DNA of 64,000 bases from Ornithodoros turicata (Eukaryota > Arthropoda > Arachnida > Ixodida > Argasidae): NCBI RefSeq assembly GCF_037126465.1, contig NC_088206.1, positions 51,192,841 through 51,256,840 on the forward strand. Reading direction: 5' to 3'. The first letter of the stretch is position 1; each line of letters opens with the position of its first letter. Below are positions 19,338 through 29,434 of this stretch, piece after piece. The position numbers and the translations under genes are program-made. The notes beneath the pieces are model-generated. The model saw only the letters and a list, made by a program, of their open reading frames with translations. It was not told the DNA's origin and did not search any database.

Positions 19338-20380
19338 TGAGAAATGATATTTCATTATCCAAACATAAAACTAGCAACAGATGGCTTCTGGATCTGCAGT
19401 GCCCACTTTGTTTCCGCACAGTAGTGTGTTATCTTCTGTATACTAAGTATCTTTGCCAACTAGCTCTGAATGACTATGGTGCCGTTAAACGTCTACTTCT
19501 TCTGTCCGGCGACGTCGAGCAAAATCCGGGACCCCCAAAGTCGGACACGCAAGCAAAGCAGCTTGATACAATTTTACAGGTTCTACAAGAACTTAACTCT
19601 CGTTCTGCAGTCCTTGAGACACGTTCAGCGTCACTCGAAAAAGGACAGACAGACCTTCTTGCGGCTGTTAAGTCAGTACAAGATACACAAAACGATATTA
19701 TAGAAAAGATTTCTAATATCAGCACACGACTCGAAATTGTCGAATCGAAAGCTTCTGAAGTCGACACCCTAAAGTCAGAAATAAAAAGACTCAGAGCCGA
19801 AAATGAATTAATTCGCGCAAGCTTAACTGATCAGGAGGACAGATCAAGGCGAAACAATTTAATCTTTCATGGCATCACAGACGTCGACGGTGAGAGATGG
19901 GAGGAATCCGAGAAGAAAGTTCTAGGCGCCATTGATGACATGTTCGGGTTAAAGATAGGAAGCGACACTATAGAACGTGCACATAGAATAGGCTCCTATA
20001 GAAATAGCGGGAATCGCCCTATAATTGTGAAGTTCACATCTTTTAAGACACGTGATCTTATACTCCAAACGAAACCTAAATCTAACGTAAATGCTGTGTC
20101 AGTTGCTCCCGATTTCTCACTGTCTACGCGTATTGCTCGGAAGAAATTAATTGAATACGGGAAAGCTTTGGATACACCATTCAAAGTTCGCTATAATAAG
20201 CTTTATGTTAAGGACAAGTGTTTCGTTTACGATCCACCTACTGATAGTGTTAGGGAATTTCAAACAAGACATTCAGGTGGATTTGGAGCCTCAAACACTC
20301 CTGCAGCGCAGAATGATTGTCCCGATAATAATGCTCAATCATGTCCTGTCTTTGACAATCCCTCTCACGATCAGCCATAG
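18710..20380 (+). CDS. ORF1 of CR1/L2-like element: 2A motif, coiled coil, RRM-like domain
   Basis: 556 codons from the first ATG, or 361 from the ATG in the last monomer (19298), which is the more natural start because the first 196 residues merely translate tandem monomers. After a cysteine- and leucine-rich stretch comes the 2A motif (residues 268-275 by the long start). Then a heptad-rich coiled coil (about 285-380), a segment ending RRNNLIFHGI (RRM-like, as in L1-type ORF1 proteins) and a basic C-terminal domain with RAHRIGSYR and KKLIEYGKAL. Such ORF1 proteins trimerise and bind RNA. It ends at UAG 20378 in the same frame as ORF2. Skipping at 2A would release the coiled-coil/RRM part as a separate protein. 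Confidence 0.85.
   Translation: MWTTVNPILLFMQLFHASCQWHHPVNGTCMQTSFWNSTCSSNLFVNNAQENPRALLDIIDAPITAGFGLHRCTTALLPDELFIRLYGHSVHSGLCGSEMWTTVNPILLFMQLFHASCQWHHPVNGTCMQTSFWNSTCSSNLFVNNAQENPRALLDIIDAPITAGFGLHRCTTALLPDELFIRLYGHSVHSGLCGSEMWTTVNPILLFMQVRNDISLSKHKTSNRWLLDLQCPLCFRTVVCYLLYTKYLCQLALNDYGAVKRLLLLSGDVEQNPGPPKSDTQAKQLDTILQVLQELNSRSAVLETRSASLEKGQTDLLAAVKSVQDTQNDIIEKISNISTRLEIVESKASEVDTLKSEIKRLRAENELIRASLTDQEDRSRRNNLIFHGITDVDGERWEESEKKVLGAIDDMFGLKIGSDTIERAHRIGSYRNSGNRPIIVKFTSFKTRDLILQTKPKSNVNAVSVAPDFSLSTRIARKKLIEYGKALDTPFKVRYNKLYVKDKCFVYDPPTDSVREFQTRHSGGFGASNTPAAQNDCPDNNAQSCPVFDNPSHDQP
19511..19534 (+). other. 2A ribosome-skipping motif
   Basis: The codons encode D-V-E-Q-N-P-G then P, an exact DxExNPG/P match, preceded by LLLLSG as in functional 2A sequences. 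The break would fall between Gly (19529-19531) and Pro (19532-19534). 2A-like motifs are known at ORF N-termini of some CR1/L2 and trypanosome non-LTR elements. Activity here is predicted from the consensus. Confidence 0.9.
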
Positions 20381-20386
20381 CAATCA
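20378..20386 (+). promoter_or_regulatory. UAG with leaky context between ORF1 and ORF2
   Basis: The stop and next two codons read UAG CAA UCA, matching the tobamovirus-type readthrough consensus UAG-CAR-YYA. ORF1 and ORF2 are in the same frame with no other stop between them. Readthrough is inferred, not shown. Confidence 0.65.
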
Positions 20387-23206
20387 CGCTTAATTAAGCA
20401 GAACTCATCGCATTTACAAATTTCTATTCTCTACACTAATATTCGGAGCATTACTAGACATCGAGATGAATTATGCTCGATTATGGACTCGTGTGATGCA
20501 GACTTCGTCATTCTAACCGAAACCTGGCTATCATCTAAAATATGCAACAAGGAATTATTTCACTGCAACAAGTTATATAACATTTATCGCAACGACCGAG
20601 GTCAAAGAACCGGAGGCGGTGTCCTTATTGCGGTATCTAATCATATTAGCTCTCAGCTGATTGATATTAACTCACCTTTAGAAATGATCTGGGTGAGTGC
20701 GGATTGTAAACACAGGAGAATGATAATTGGTGTATGTTACAGGCCGCCTTCATGTGGAAATATCTTCTTATCTCAGTTACATGATGCACTTAATCTGGTT
20801 GTGGCACGATTTCCCCATTTGCCTATATTTCTTATGGGTGACTTTAACTACCCTTCCATCAATTGGCAAGCCCATGACACACACGTTATGTCAACATCCC
20901 ATGAATGTGCTACCTTCATAGAAATGTGTAACACCTTTAACCTTTCACAGTTAGTTACAAGTCCTACTAGAGTAACCCAATCATCTTCCAACATACTAGA
21001 CTTGCTGTTAACTTCAACACCCGATCTTGTTGATAGGCTTTCCAACTTCGACGGGCTTAGTGATCACTCTATACTTCATTATTACATTAATACGTCAGTC
21101 GGTCGTGGTAAGGACAGAAAGATAATTAGGGACTATAAAAATGCCAACTTTACTGCTATAAATGATGAACTTTATGAATACCTTAATTTTTATTTAGCTG
21201 ACTTTCCACTCCGTTCGGTTGAAAGTAACTGGCACCTGTTCAAGAGCAAGGTGATGCAGCTCATCGATAAATATATCCCACAAATAACCATTTCCACTCA
21301 TTCTCAAACGCCTTGGTTCAACAAAACGCTAAGAAGGCTTCTAAATAGGAAGAAACGGCTATTTCGTCGCTCGAAGCTATCTCCTAGCCCGTCGAGTTTG
21401 GACGCCTATTATAACGCCCTGAAAGCATACAGGCTAGAGCTTCATGATGCCAAGAATAACTATTTTAAGAACACTTTACCCGAAATGCTAAAACGGAACC
21501 CTAAGCAGTTTTGGAACTTTGTAAATCGAAAGAATAACACAGAAATCACATTACGTACTCCAGACGGTGTTGTAATACCCCCATCACAGTGTGCTAATGC
21601 ATTGAACGATGCATTTGTTAGCGCTTTTTCCTCTGTTACTTCCGACAACCTTTCCGAATTGAGTGTTCACAATTACATTACTATGAATCCTATACTTATT
21701 GATACCTATGGCATTATTAAGATAATTGATACTCTGAAACTATCTGCTAGTTCTGGGCATGATGATATTAATACTAAGTTTTTGAAAAACACTGCCACAT
21801 GTTCGGCATTATTTCTAACTCACATTTTTATGCAGTCGCTAGAGTCTGGTTGCATTCCTCATGATTGGTCTATCGCGAAGGTGGTTCCCTTCTTTAAATC
21901 TGGTGATAGACACTGCGCAAGTAACTATCGCCCCATTTCTTTAACTAGCATTCCCTGTAAAATAATGGAACATATAATTTACTCTCACTTAGTCCAGCAC
22001 CTTGAATTTAACTCGTTTTTTCACCATAGTCAACATGGATTTAGGAAAAATTTCTCTTGCGAAACCCAACTCGTCTCTTTCCTAGATGACCTTCATCAGG
22101 CCCTTGATCGCGGGTCCTGCACAGACTGCATATTCATTGATCTATCTAAAGCATTTGACAAAGTCGCGCACAGGCATTTACTTCTAAAATTAACAAGACT
22201 TAATGTTGACAAAAATGTTATAGCCTGGATTCACTCTTTCTTATCTGATCGCTTGCAGTATGTCGTTACTAACAATGGGAATTCAAACATAGCTTCTGTC
22301 TTATCTGGTGTACCGCAAGGCTCCGTTCTCGGCCCCTTACTTTTTCTTATCTATATCAACGACCTTCCTAACCTCTTCTCCTCTTCTGTTCGTCTCTACG
22401 CCGACGATTGTGTTATCTATCGAAAAGTAACTACCGCTTCTGACTCTGACTTATTACAAAAAGACCTCGATACGCTACTAACATGGTGCTCCACGTGGCA
22501 CATGGAACTAAACCTCGGAAAGTGTAAGCACATGAGAATATGCCGCAACAACGAACCTTGTCATACATACATGATTAATAACACTGCATTGGAACGTGTT
22601 TCTACATATAAATATCTTGGCATTTTCATATCTTCTAACCTATCCTGGAAACCACACATCGAGTATATAACCAAAAACGCCACACGCACTCTAGGGTACA
22701 TCCGCCGTAATTACAGCCTTGGTCCACTAAATCTAAAACTCATGTTATACCGAACCCTCGTGCTTCCGAAGCTCGAATATGCTGCTTCTGTGTGGGACCC
22801 GGGACAGGCGACACTCATTGCTCAAGTGGAAAGTGTACAAAACCGCGCAGCACGGTTCATTCTCGGTAATTATGCCAGGACAGCCAGTGTTACCTCCATG
22901 AAAGCTAGTCTTAACCTATCTCATCTCTCAGTTCGACGCAATGTTACTCGTCTTTGTCTATTTCACAAAATTTTTTATCATAACGATATCCTCCGACACT
23001 CTTTAATTTCTTGTCCGTCACATATCTCTTCACGGCTGGACAATGCACAGAAGGTTGGCATTCCCTTTTGCACTACTAACGTATACTTTCAGTCATTTCT
23101 GCCCAAAACCTCACTCGAGTGGGACCGCCTTCCCGGCTCTATTTCATCCATTACTGCCCCTTCATTATTTAAGAATGCTCTTTGTGATCATCTGAACGCC
23201 ACATAG
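20381..23206 (+). CDS. ORF2 of CR1/L2-like element: EEP endonuclease and reverse transcriptase
   Basis: The frame is open from the codon after UAG. The endonuclease motifs are TNIRSI (near 20435), ILTETWL, GGGVLIAV, MGDFNYPSINW and LSDHSIL, all present. RT follows: WSIAKVVPFFKSGDR, NYRPISLTSIPCKIME, QHGFRKNFSCETQLV, FIDLSKAFDKV, GVPQGSVLGPLLFLIYINDL, LYADDCVIY (catalytic Asp pair) and YKYLGIFISSNLSWKPHI. The first ATG (20483, giving 907 aa) lies 3' of the TNIRSI motif, so starting there would remove a conserved endonuclease residue. This favours continuation from ORF1 or a non-AUG start. There is no RNase H domain, as usual for CR1/L2. Intact to the TAG at 23204-23206. Confidence 0.9.
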   Translation, partial: QSRLIKQNSSHLQISILYTNIRSITRHRDELCSIMDSCDADFVILTETWLSSKICNKELFHCNKLYNIYRNDRGQRTGGGVLIAVSNHISSQLIDINSPLEMIWVSADCKHRRMIIGVCYRPPSCGNIFLSQLHDALNLVVARFPHLPIFLMGDFNYPSINWQAHDTHVMSTSHECATFIEMCNTFNLSQLVTSPTRVTQSSSNILDLLLTSTPDLVDRLSNFDGLSDHSILHYYINTSVGRGKDRKIIRDYKNANFTAINDELYEYLNFYLADFPLRSVESNWHLFKSKVMQLIDKYIPQITISTHSQTPWFNKTLRRLLNRKKRLFRRSKLSPSPSSLDAYYNALKAYRLELHDAKNNYFKNTLPEMLKRNPKQFWNFVNRKNNTEITLRTPDGVVIPPSQCANALNDAFVSAFSSVTSDNLSELSVHNYITMNPILIDTYGIIKIIDTLKLSASSGHDDINTKFLKNTATCSALFLTHIFMQSLESGCIPHDWSIAKVVPFFKSGDRHCASNYRPISLTSIPCKIMEHIIYSHLVQHLEFNSFFHHSQHGFRKNFSCETQLVSFLDDLHQALDRGSCTDCIFIDLSKAFDKVAHRHLLLKLTRLNVDKNVIAWIHSFLSDRLQYVVTNNGNSNIASVLSGVPQGSVLGPLLFLIYINDLPNLFSSSVRLYADDCVIYRKVTTASDSDLLQKDLDTLLTWCSTWHMELNLGKCKHMRICRNNEPCHTYMINNTALERVSTYKYLGIFISSNLSWKPHIEYITKNATRTLGYIRRNYSLGPLNLKLMLYRTLVLPKLEYAASVWDPGQATLIAQVESVQNRAARFILGNYARTASVTSMKASLNLSHLSVRRNVTRLCLFHKIFYHNDILRHSLISCPSHISSRLDNAQKVGIPFCTTNVYFQSFLPKTSLEWDRLPGSISSITAPSLFKNALCDHLNAT

Positions 23207-23336
23207 TGATTATTTCTTTCCTTTTTTTCGCCTAATTTTTCATTGTTTTGTGTCTTCTGTATGCATCCTCTTATATTTGAACTTATTGTTACATACGCCC
23301 CTCCCCTCTGTAATGCTCAAAGCCCTGAGGGTATCA

Positions 23337-23363
23337 TAAATAAATAAATAAATAAAATAAATA
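23337..23363 (+). repeat. (TAAA)n tail of the CR1/L2-like element
   Basis: Six or so TAAA/AAAT repeats directly follow GCCCTGAGGGTATCA. This marks the 3' end of the element, probably the RT recognition and priming region. Confidence 0.75.
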
Positions 23364-23589
23364 ATGTCAATGTGCGAATCACATCTTTTCGAAACCTTAA
23401 GAAGACGATGCGTGACAATACGTTCCGTATTGTTTGACCCTCAAGCTCGCGTTCTCATCACCAAGCCTGCGTTCCCTTTATCATATCTTTATATGTCAAC
23501 TTTCTCTCCAATTCTTTTTCTTTCTTTCTTCCTCGTTGTTTACCCTGTAAACAAAAGAGTAGGCCTGCGTAAAGAACTACACATGTGCA

Positions 23590-23772
23590 CTTATTTGTCC
23601 ATATAATGTGTTGTGCAATTGAATGTACATGTAGTGAAGTGTATGGAAATGTATATGTAGCCGCTGGTGCTGGGGAGCCGAGGTGCTCGTCAAGCCTGAA
23701 GGCTTTTTTACCTCGGTCCCTTCACCCAGTAGGGTGAAAAACAAGAAATAAATAAAAATAAATAAATAAATA
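23590..23772 (+). mobile_element. 3' terminus of a second CR1-like element
   Basis: Non-coding sequence with GGGGAGCCGAGGTGCTCGTC, a possible hairpin AAGCCTGAAGGCTT, CCCAGTAGGGTGAAAA, and an AAATAAATAAAT tail. The layout is typical of a 5'-truncated CR1 copy, which keeps only its 3' UTR. No coding part is present. Confidence 0.5.
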
Positions 23773-23872
23773 TGTGGCACTCCTAGGATAGGTCTTCGGA
23801 AAAAAAGGGTCTTAACGACCTATACAATTTCAATCTGATCATGGCCCAGATATACATCGACTAAGTTATTTA

Positions 23873-24255
23873 CTACTTTGTTTTTTGGCGGATATAGTTC
23901 AGCTTTCGTTTTGTTTCGTTTGCAAGTAAATGGTTAATTTCTGCCCAGTGGCTTATTGCCTGAACGGCGGTGTTTGCCATCCGAGTTACTGCGTCAACTG
24001 TGGCACCAGCGAAAAATATGGCAGTATCATCTGCATAAATAAAAAACGTAGCATCGGACGCCACATTAACAATGTCGTTAATGTACAGGTTAAACAGCAA
24101 GGGCCCTAAGATACTGCCCTGCGGAACACTGGTCACGATATTCAGTTTATCGGAGCAATATCCCTCCATTGAGACATATTGCTCACGTGAAGTTAAATAA
24201 GAAGATACGAAGGCAGAAAAAATAGGCGATGTCAAGTTGCCGGTGGTGAGTAAAT
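23873..24255 (-). pseudogene. non-LTR RT fragment with YADD
   Basis: Minus-strand frame with SSYLTSREQYVSMEGYC, SVPQGSILGPLLFNLYIND and FIYADDTAIFFAGA: RT motifs 5-7. It ends after motif 7. It lies on one side of the Penelope element, while a different stretch of RT (27964-28405) lies on the other. Both contain an SSYLTS segment, so they may be two copies of related elements rather than halves of one. Confidence 0.75.
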
Positions 24256-24984
24256 CAAAGAGTGATATTAAACGGTAGGAACAACTTATTTATTTACACA
24301 TGGTAAACAAGACTTTCGTGCACGAGACTGCACTTCTTCAGGTTACAAAAATGTAAGCATGGTACAGGCACATATATACAGTTGAAGGGGGAGTTCTGGC
24401 ATGAGAGGGTAACAGGTTGATGGAAAGGATGCAAACAACAGATAAAAATCACAAGAACATAAATACAAAAGCAGGGGTATCAGAAGCGAAACAACGCGAG
24501 CCCAAGGGCTTATACACAGGAAACGAGAACACTTGTTGGTGACGTTCGAGGAATTAAGGATAAAAAGGGGGGGTTATGGCGACGGAATGAGGACACGGGT
24601 GCGGAGTACAAAGGTGACCAGTGGACCGTGAGAAAGTGAAGACGGAGGTGGTCTCAGGATAGAGACAAACGAAGAAAAATGTGGAAGTTGGAGAGTAGTG
24701 TGTGTGTGTTTATCATTATCTTCTTTTATTTGAAAAATTATATTTACGGGTTCAATAATTGTAGTGGGCCTGCGTGGATGTTCAAACCATGAGGCTTCAA
24801 AGACTGGAATTTTGCAATTAAAAAGGATTCGCGATTTTTGCGCTTCATGTCACTGTTATAACCCGATTCAAGGATAACGATTTTGAGGTCTGTACCTAAA
24901 TCGTGTCCAGGAAGGTTAAAATGTGTAGAAACGGGTGTAGGATGGTTATTAACAATATCGGATTTATGGCCGTAAAACCTTTCC
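24256..24984. repeat. left arm of Penelope inverted repeat
   Basis: It begins CAAAGAGTGATATTAAACGG and is the reverse complement of 27235-27963 throughout, by direct reading. It includes the C-terminal coding part plus about 490 bp of 3' UTR. Confidence 0.88.
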
Positions 24985-27234
24985 CTCATGGTGTTCGAGG
25001 TTTCTCCAATGTACTGAATACAACATTTCGTGCACATAATGAGGTAACATACGTTAAAAGAGTTGCAGTGCAATCCCTGTCGGATTTCGAAAATAAAAGA
25101 GTTTGAGGTGCTCGAGATAAATGTACATGGGCTAATGAAATGACATGTTTGGCAGCGTTTGTTACCACAAGGGGAACACCCAGGATTTGGTCGGGATAGA
25201 CGGGATGAAACTAGTAAGTTACGAATGTTACGTGATCGACGGAATGTGATATTGGGGGGAGCAGGAAAAATTATTTTAAGTTTTTCGTCGCTGTGAAGTA
25301 TGTTGAGATGGCGGGTGAAGATGGACCCTGCGCCACTCAGTGCTTTGTTATAGGCGGTAACGAAGGATAAGGGGTTTTGTTGCTGCCGCGGTTCATGTGA
25401 AAGTAATTTTTCTCGATCTAGAGATTTGCACGCGGAGAGAGCATTGTTTATAAGGTTGGGAGGGTAGTTTCGTTTTCTAAAATCGTTGGACATTTCTTCG
25501 GCGCATGCCTCAAAATCTTCTGGGTTAGAGCATATGCGTTTTAGACGTGTAAATTGACCAAAGGGGATGTTCCTCTTCTGAGTATTAGGATGGTAGCTGT
25601 TAAAATGAAGGTACTGGCGTTTGTCAGTGGGTTTCTTGTATAGATTCGTGACCAGCTTACCAGACTGTATAGAGACAGTCACGTCTAGAAAATTCACTGA
25701 TGCGTGGGAAAGATTACACGTGAACTTGATGGCCTGATGTACGGAGTTAAAATGCTCGAAAAACGCAATTAAGGATGGTTCATCACCCGACCATACGATG
25801 AAAATGTCGTCAATGTACCTTAAGAAGACTAAAGGTTTGATCGGGAAGGATGCTAATGTTTTTTCTTCGAATTGCCCCATGAAAAGATTCGCATAGTTGG
25901 GAGACACGCGTGACCCCATTGCTGCACCTTGAATTTGGACAAAATGTTTTTCGTTAAATATAAAGTTGTTGTACATGAGCACAAGCTCAAGGAGCGAGAG
26001 GACAGCTGATGTCTGGAGGAATTCAGACGGAAAAGATTCAAGAAAAACTTTCACCGCCTCGAGACCCTCATCGTGTGGTATGTTTGTATAAAGGGATGTA
26101 ACATCCATAGTAGCCAAGATGACGTTGCTCAAATCGCTGTTCTGCTTATTAATCGAATCGACTTTGAGGAGAAAGTCATTGGTGTCTTTTACGTAAGAGG
26201 GCAGAAGCGGAGGAACGTGTTTGATACAATGGTCTAAAAGGAGAGAAATGTTTTCGGTGGGTGTGTTTATTCCTGATATTATAGGCCTGCCGGGGTTATT
26301 TTCCTTGTGTACCTTAATCAATAGGTAAAATGAACCTGGAGTAGCATTTTTGGGTCTAATGAACTCCGCAATGTTACGTGGAATAGAATCGTTAGCGATT
26401 AGCGCGCTGATCTTTTGGTTAATTGTGCGACAAAATAGTGGGGTGGGGTCAGAGTCAAGAGGCTTGTAGAACCTAGCATCACTGAGGTGCTCATTTGCTT
26501 TGCTGACGTAGTCTGAAGTATTCATCACGACAATTCCTCCGCCTTTATCAGCGGGCCTGATTATGATATCATCACGAGACTTGAGATTCCGTAGTGCTAT
26601 CCTTTCTTGCTTAGATAAATTAAATGATTCCCGGTTGTCAAAAATGTTAAGAAGGCCTTTGATGTCATTGGATACTGCCTTAATATAATTGTCGATCATA
26701 GGGCTAGTTTTTGATGGGTCAGGGGTCCAGACGGAAGGTTTCTTAAATGGCGTAACTTCAGTGCGTGCACTGCCGTGAAAAAATGTTTGCAAGTGCATTC
26801 GTCTACCTAAATTTTGGAGATCATTTAGAATTTCAAATTCATCAACACCATGGGGAGTGGGGACAAAGCTCAGTCCTTTGGATAAAACGCTGGTTTCAGC
26901 TTTCCCTAACGTAACGCCTGATAGGTTAAAAACAACACTTAGTGGTGGACCTACAGAAGTCTGTGGGTGGTCTAATAAAACAGTACAAAGATTAAGGCTG
27001 GTGATGTCTGTAAGGTGGATATTATCGCGACAAGCTTTCTTACACTTCGTGCGCTGTAATTGGGCGAGCTTATCGGAAGAAAAACGATTGAGTGTGAGCA
27101 ATTCTTCTGGCGTTAGAGCGTGAGCTAGTTGACGGAGCTGGTTGTCTATGTCTTTGATTATGTAAGAACTTTCTGTTCGCAGAATTCTGATCAGTTCTAT
27201 AGAAGCATGCGTTAATATGTTACGCCATCTCTTG
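24744..27234 (-). CDS. Penelope-like RT with GIY-YIG endonuclease, 5'-truncated open frame
   Basis: At least 785 codons without a stop. No ATG is present at the 5' side; the frame continues up to the inverted junction (RTESSYIIKDIDNQLRQLAH upstream of codon 27101), so the N-terminus is lost. RT features: IIIRPADKGGGIVVM, GSFYLLIKVHKENNPGRPI, TMDVTSLYTNIPHDEGL, QGAAMGSRVSPNYANLFMG, FLRYIDDIFIVWSG (catalytic Asp pair) and NFLDVTVS. Next is a cysteine linker (CSPCGNKRCQTCHF), then GIY-YIG endonuclease with CCIQYIGETSNTMRERFYGH. This order is diagnostic of EN-positive Penelope-like elements, which are related to telomerase RT. The catalytic parts look intact, but the missing start probably makes the copy inactive. 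Confidence 0.9.
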
Positions 27235-27963
27235 GGAAAGGTTTTACGGCCATAAATCCGATATTGTTAATAACCATCCTACACCCGTTTCTACACATTT
27301 TAACCTTCCTGGACACGATTTAGGTACAGACCTCAAAATCGTTATCCTTGAATCGGGTTATAACAGTGACATGAAGCGCAAAAATCGCGAATCCTTTTTA
27401 ATTGCAAAATTCCAGTCTTTGAAGCCTCATGGTTTGAACATCCACGCAGGCCCACTACAATTATTGAACCCGTAAATATAATTTTTCAAATAAAAGAAGA
27501 TAATGATAAACACACACACACTACTCTCCAACTTCCACATTTTTCTTCGTTTGTCTCTATCCTGAGACCACCTCCGTCTTCACTTTCTCACGGTCCACTG
27601 GTCACCTTTGTACTCCGCACCCGTGTCCTCATTCCGTCGCCATAACCCCCCCTTTTTATCCTTAATTCCTCGAACGTCACCAACAAGTGTTCTCGTTTCC
27701 TGTGTATAAGCCCTTGGGCTCGCGTTGTTTCGCTTCTGATACCCCTGCTTTTGTATTTATGTTCTTGTGATTTTTATCTGTTGTTTGCATCCTTTCCATC
27801 AACCTGTTACCCTCTCATGCCAGAACTCCCCCTTCAACTGTATATATGTGCCTGTACCATGCTTACATTTTTGTAACCTGAAGAAGTGCAGTCTCGTGCA
27901 CGAAAGTCTTGTTTACCATGTGTAAATAAATAAGTTGTTCCTACCGTTTAATATCACTCTTTG
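27235..27963. repeat. right arm of Penelope inverted repeat
   Basis: Inverted copy of 24256-24984. It starts inside the coding region for the GIY-YIG C-terminus and ends ATATCACTCTTTG. The junction to the main frame is abrupt. Confidence 0.88.
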
Positions 27964-28405
27964 AAGTTAAATACGAAGAAAGAAGCAAAAGTGCATTGCC
28001 ACGAATTCCGTATTTCTCTAGTTTGTTTAGTAATACTGAGTGGTCAAGAAGGTCAAACGCCTTTGTGAGGTCGATGTAGACTGCTAAGGTGAATTGCCTG
28101 TTTTCGATGTTGCGAATGATTTGTTCTTTTTGACATAAAAGTGCGGTCTCACTTAAACGTGACTTACGAAACCCAAACTGACGGTCAGTAATGACATCGT
28201 ATTTCTCAAAGAAAGCCGACAATCTTTTGTGAATAATACGTTCAAAGCCTTTCGAAAATATGGGCGATAAAGATATTGGCCTGTAATTGCCAAATACATT
28301 GGGGTCCCCACCTTTACTTAGTAGTATCACCTTAGCCACTTTAACCATAGAAGAAAAAAAATCATAGAAGAAAAAAAATAATAGAAGGGAAAACCCCGGT
28401 TGCAA
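27964..28405 (-). pseudogene. non-LTR RT fragment (motifs 2-4)
   Basis: Minus-strand frame with VAKVILLSKGGDPNVFGNYR, RQFGFRKSRLSETALL, YIDLTKAFDLLDHSVLLNKL and a terminal SSYLTS. These are RT blocks preceding the PQG and YADD motifs. It is cut at the Penelope insertion. An A-rich stutter near 28350-28385 marks its upstream end. Confidence 0.75.
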
Positions 28406-28499
28406 AAGACAAGTTGAAAATGTGTGTCAAAAAAGGAGCTAGTAAGTCAATAACATGCTTAATTGGTTTGACTTACCAGTCACCGACTTACCAGTTACC

Positions 28500-29434
28500 G
28501 AACTTACCAGTGGATCTCTGACTACCTCACAGATAGGACAATGGAAATGATAACAGCAGACGGAAAAACCAACTCAGTGCCAGTTAACCAAGGAGTACCA
28601 CAAGGGGGAGTACTTAGCCCAACCCTTTTCAATATTGTCATGGCTGGACTGATACTCCTACTCCCCCAAGGTGTGAAGATCACTGTGTACGCGGACGATG
28701 TGTGTATCTAGGGCCAGCGGACGACATGACAGCCGAATCAGGAACACTTTGGAATATGCCATGGAATCAATCACAGCATTCTTCGAAGAGAGCGCTATGG
28801 ACCTTTCCCCGAAAAAAAAAAAACTGTGTTCATGGCCTTCACGAGGGAAAAAACTCAAGGACTTCAGTTTAACAGTAAGGGGTGAAGCAATCAAGAGAAC
28901 ATCCAGCCACAAATTCTTAGGAATCGTCCTACACAGAAACTTGTCGCGGACACAAGAGATTCGAAAACTTCAGCAGAAGACCAAAACCTATATCAACATT
29001 ATGAAGATTATGGCCGGTGTAAGGTGGGGCAACACGAGCATGATCATGAACTCTCATCAGGCACTGGTACGCCAATCACTGGCACATAGCATTCCACACC
29101 TACAAAATACCACTGCTCATCAGGAAAGACAACGGGATGCAATCCTAGGAAGGAGCCTTAGGATTTGCCTTGGAGTGCTAAGAACAACCAGAACGTCTCT
29201 TGTTCTCGCAGAAGCACGGGAGCCTCCTGCGGTTGCACTTAGGAGCCAAGAGCTAGAAAGACATCTTGTTCGACTCATCACACGGCACTCCGATAACGAG
29301 TTCATCAAAAAAGTGGCAAGTAGGCACAAGAGCAGCGCAGCACGGACGCTAAAGCAATTACTGAGAAGTCTTCCAAAGACAAGGATACACACCATAAAGC
29401 AAAACCGACTTCCTTGGCTCTTTGCACGAGCCTA
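28500..29434 (+). pseudogene. RNase H-bearing non-LTR element, RT C-terminal half
   Basis: Starts mid-RT with WISDYLTDRTMEM, QGVPQGGVLSPTLFNIVM and VYADDVCI (catalytic pair). A frame break near 28710 follows, then a thumb-like segment (KTKTYINIMKIMAGVRWG; RSLRICLGVLRTTRTS). The frame ends at a TAG at 29433 and must slip once to enter the RNase H frame. The 5' part, including the endonuclease, is missing, as expected for a 5'-truncated insertion. Confidence 0.8.

Larger units (their letters stand above)
18691..23363 (+). mobile_element. CR1/L2-like non-LTR retrotransposon, apparently full length
   Basis: Layout: tandem 294-bp 5' monomers, ORF1 with a 2A motif, one UAG, ORF2 (endonuclease plus RT), a short 3' UTR ending CCCTGAGGGTATCATAAATA, and a (TAAA)n tail. 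All endonuclease and RT motifs I looked for are intact and there is no internal frameshift in 4.5 kb, so this looks young and possibly active. CR1 and L2 elements end in short tandem repeats rather than poly(A), as here. No target-site duplication is expected to be clear for this group, so the 5' limit is uncertain. Confidence 0.85.
24256..27963 (-). mobile_element. Penelope-like element with inverted terminal copies
   Basis: A minus-strand RT/GIY-YIG reading frame is bounded by two inverted copies of the same 729-bp segment (24256-24984 and 27235-27963). That segment holds the last ~80 codons and 3' UTR of the element. The right copy is therefore a backwards duplicate of the 3' part, joined at about 27234 to the 5'-truncated frame. 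Penelope-like elements are known for such partial or inverted pLTR copies. The arms appear almost identical, so the insertion is recent. Confidence 0.88.

Noticed and set aside
20378..20380. UAG read as a specialised amino acid (pyrrolysine)
   Set aside because: Not expected in an animal nuclear genome; the CAR-YYA context explains possible readthrough with ordinary tRNAs.
23873..28405. The two RT fragments flanking the Penelope element as halves of one element
   Set aside because: Both include an SSYLTS segment with different surrounding residues, so a clean split with a short duplication does not fit; they may be separate copies.
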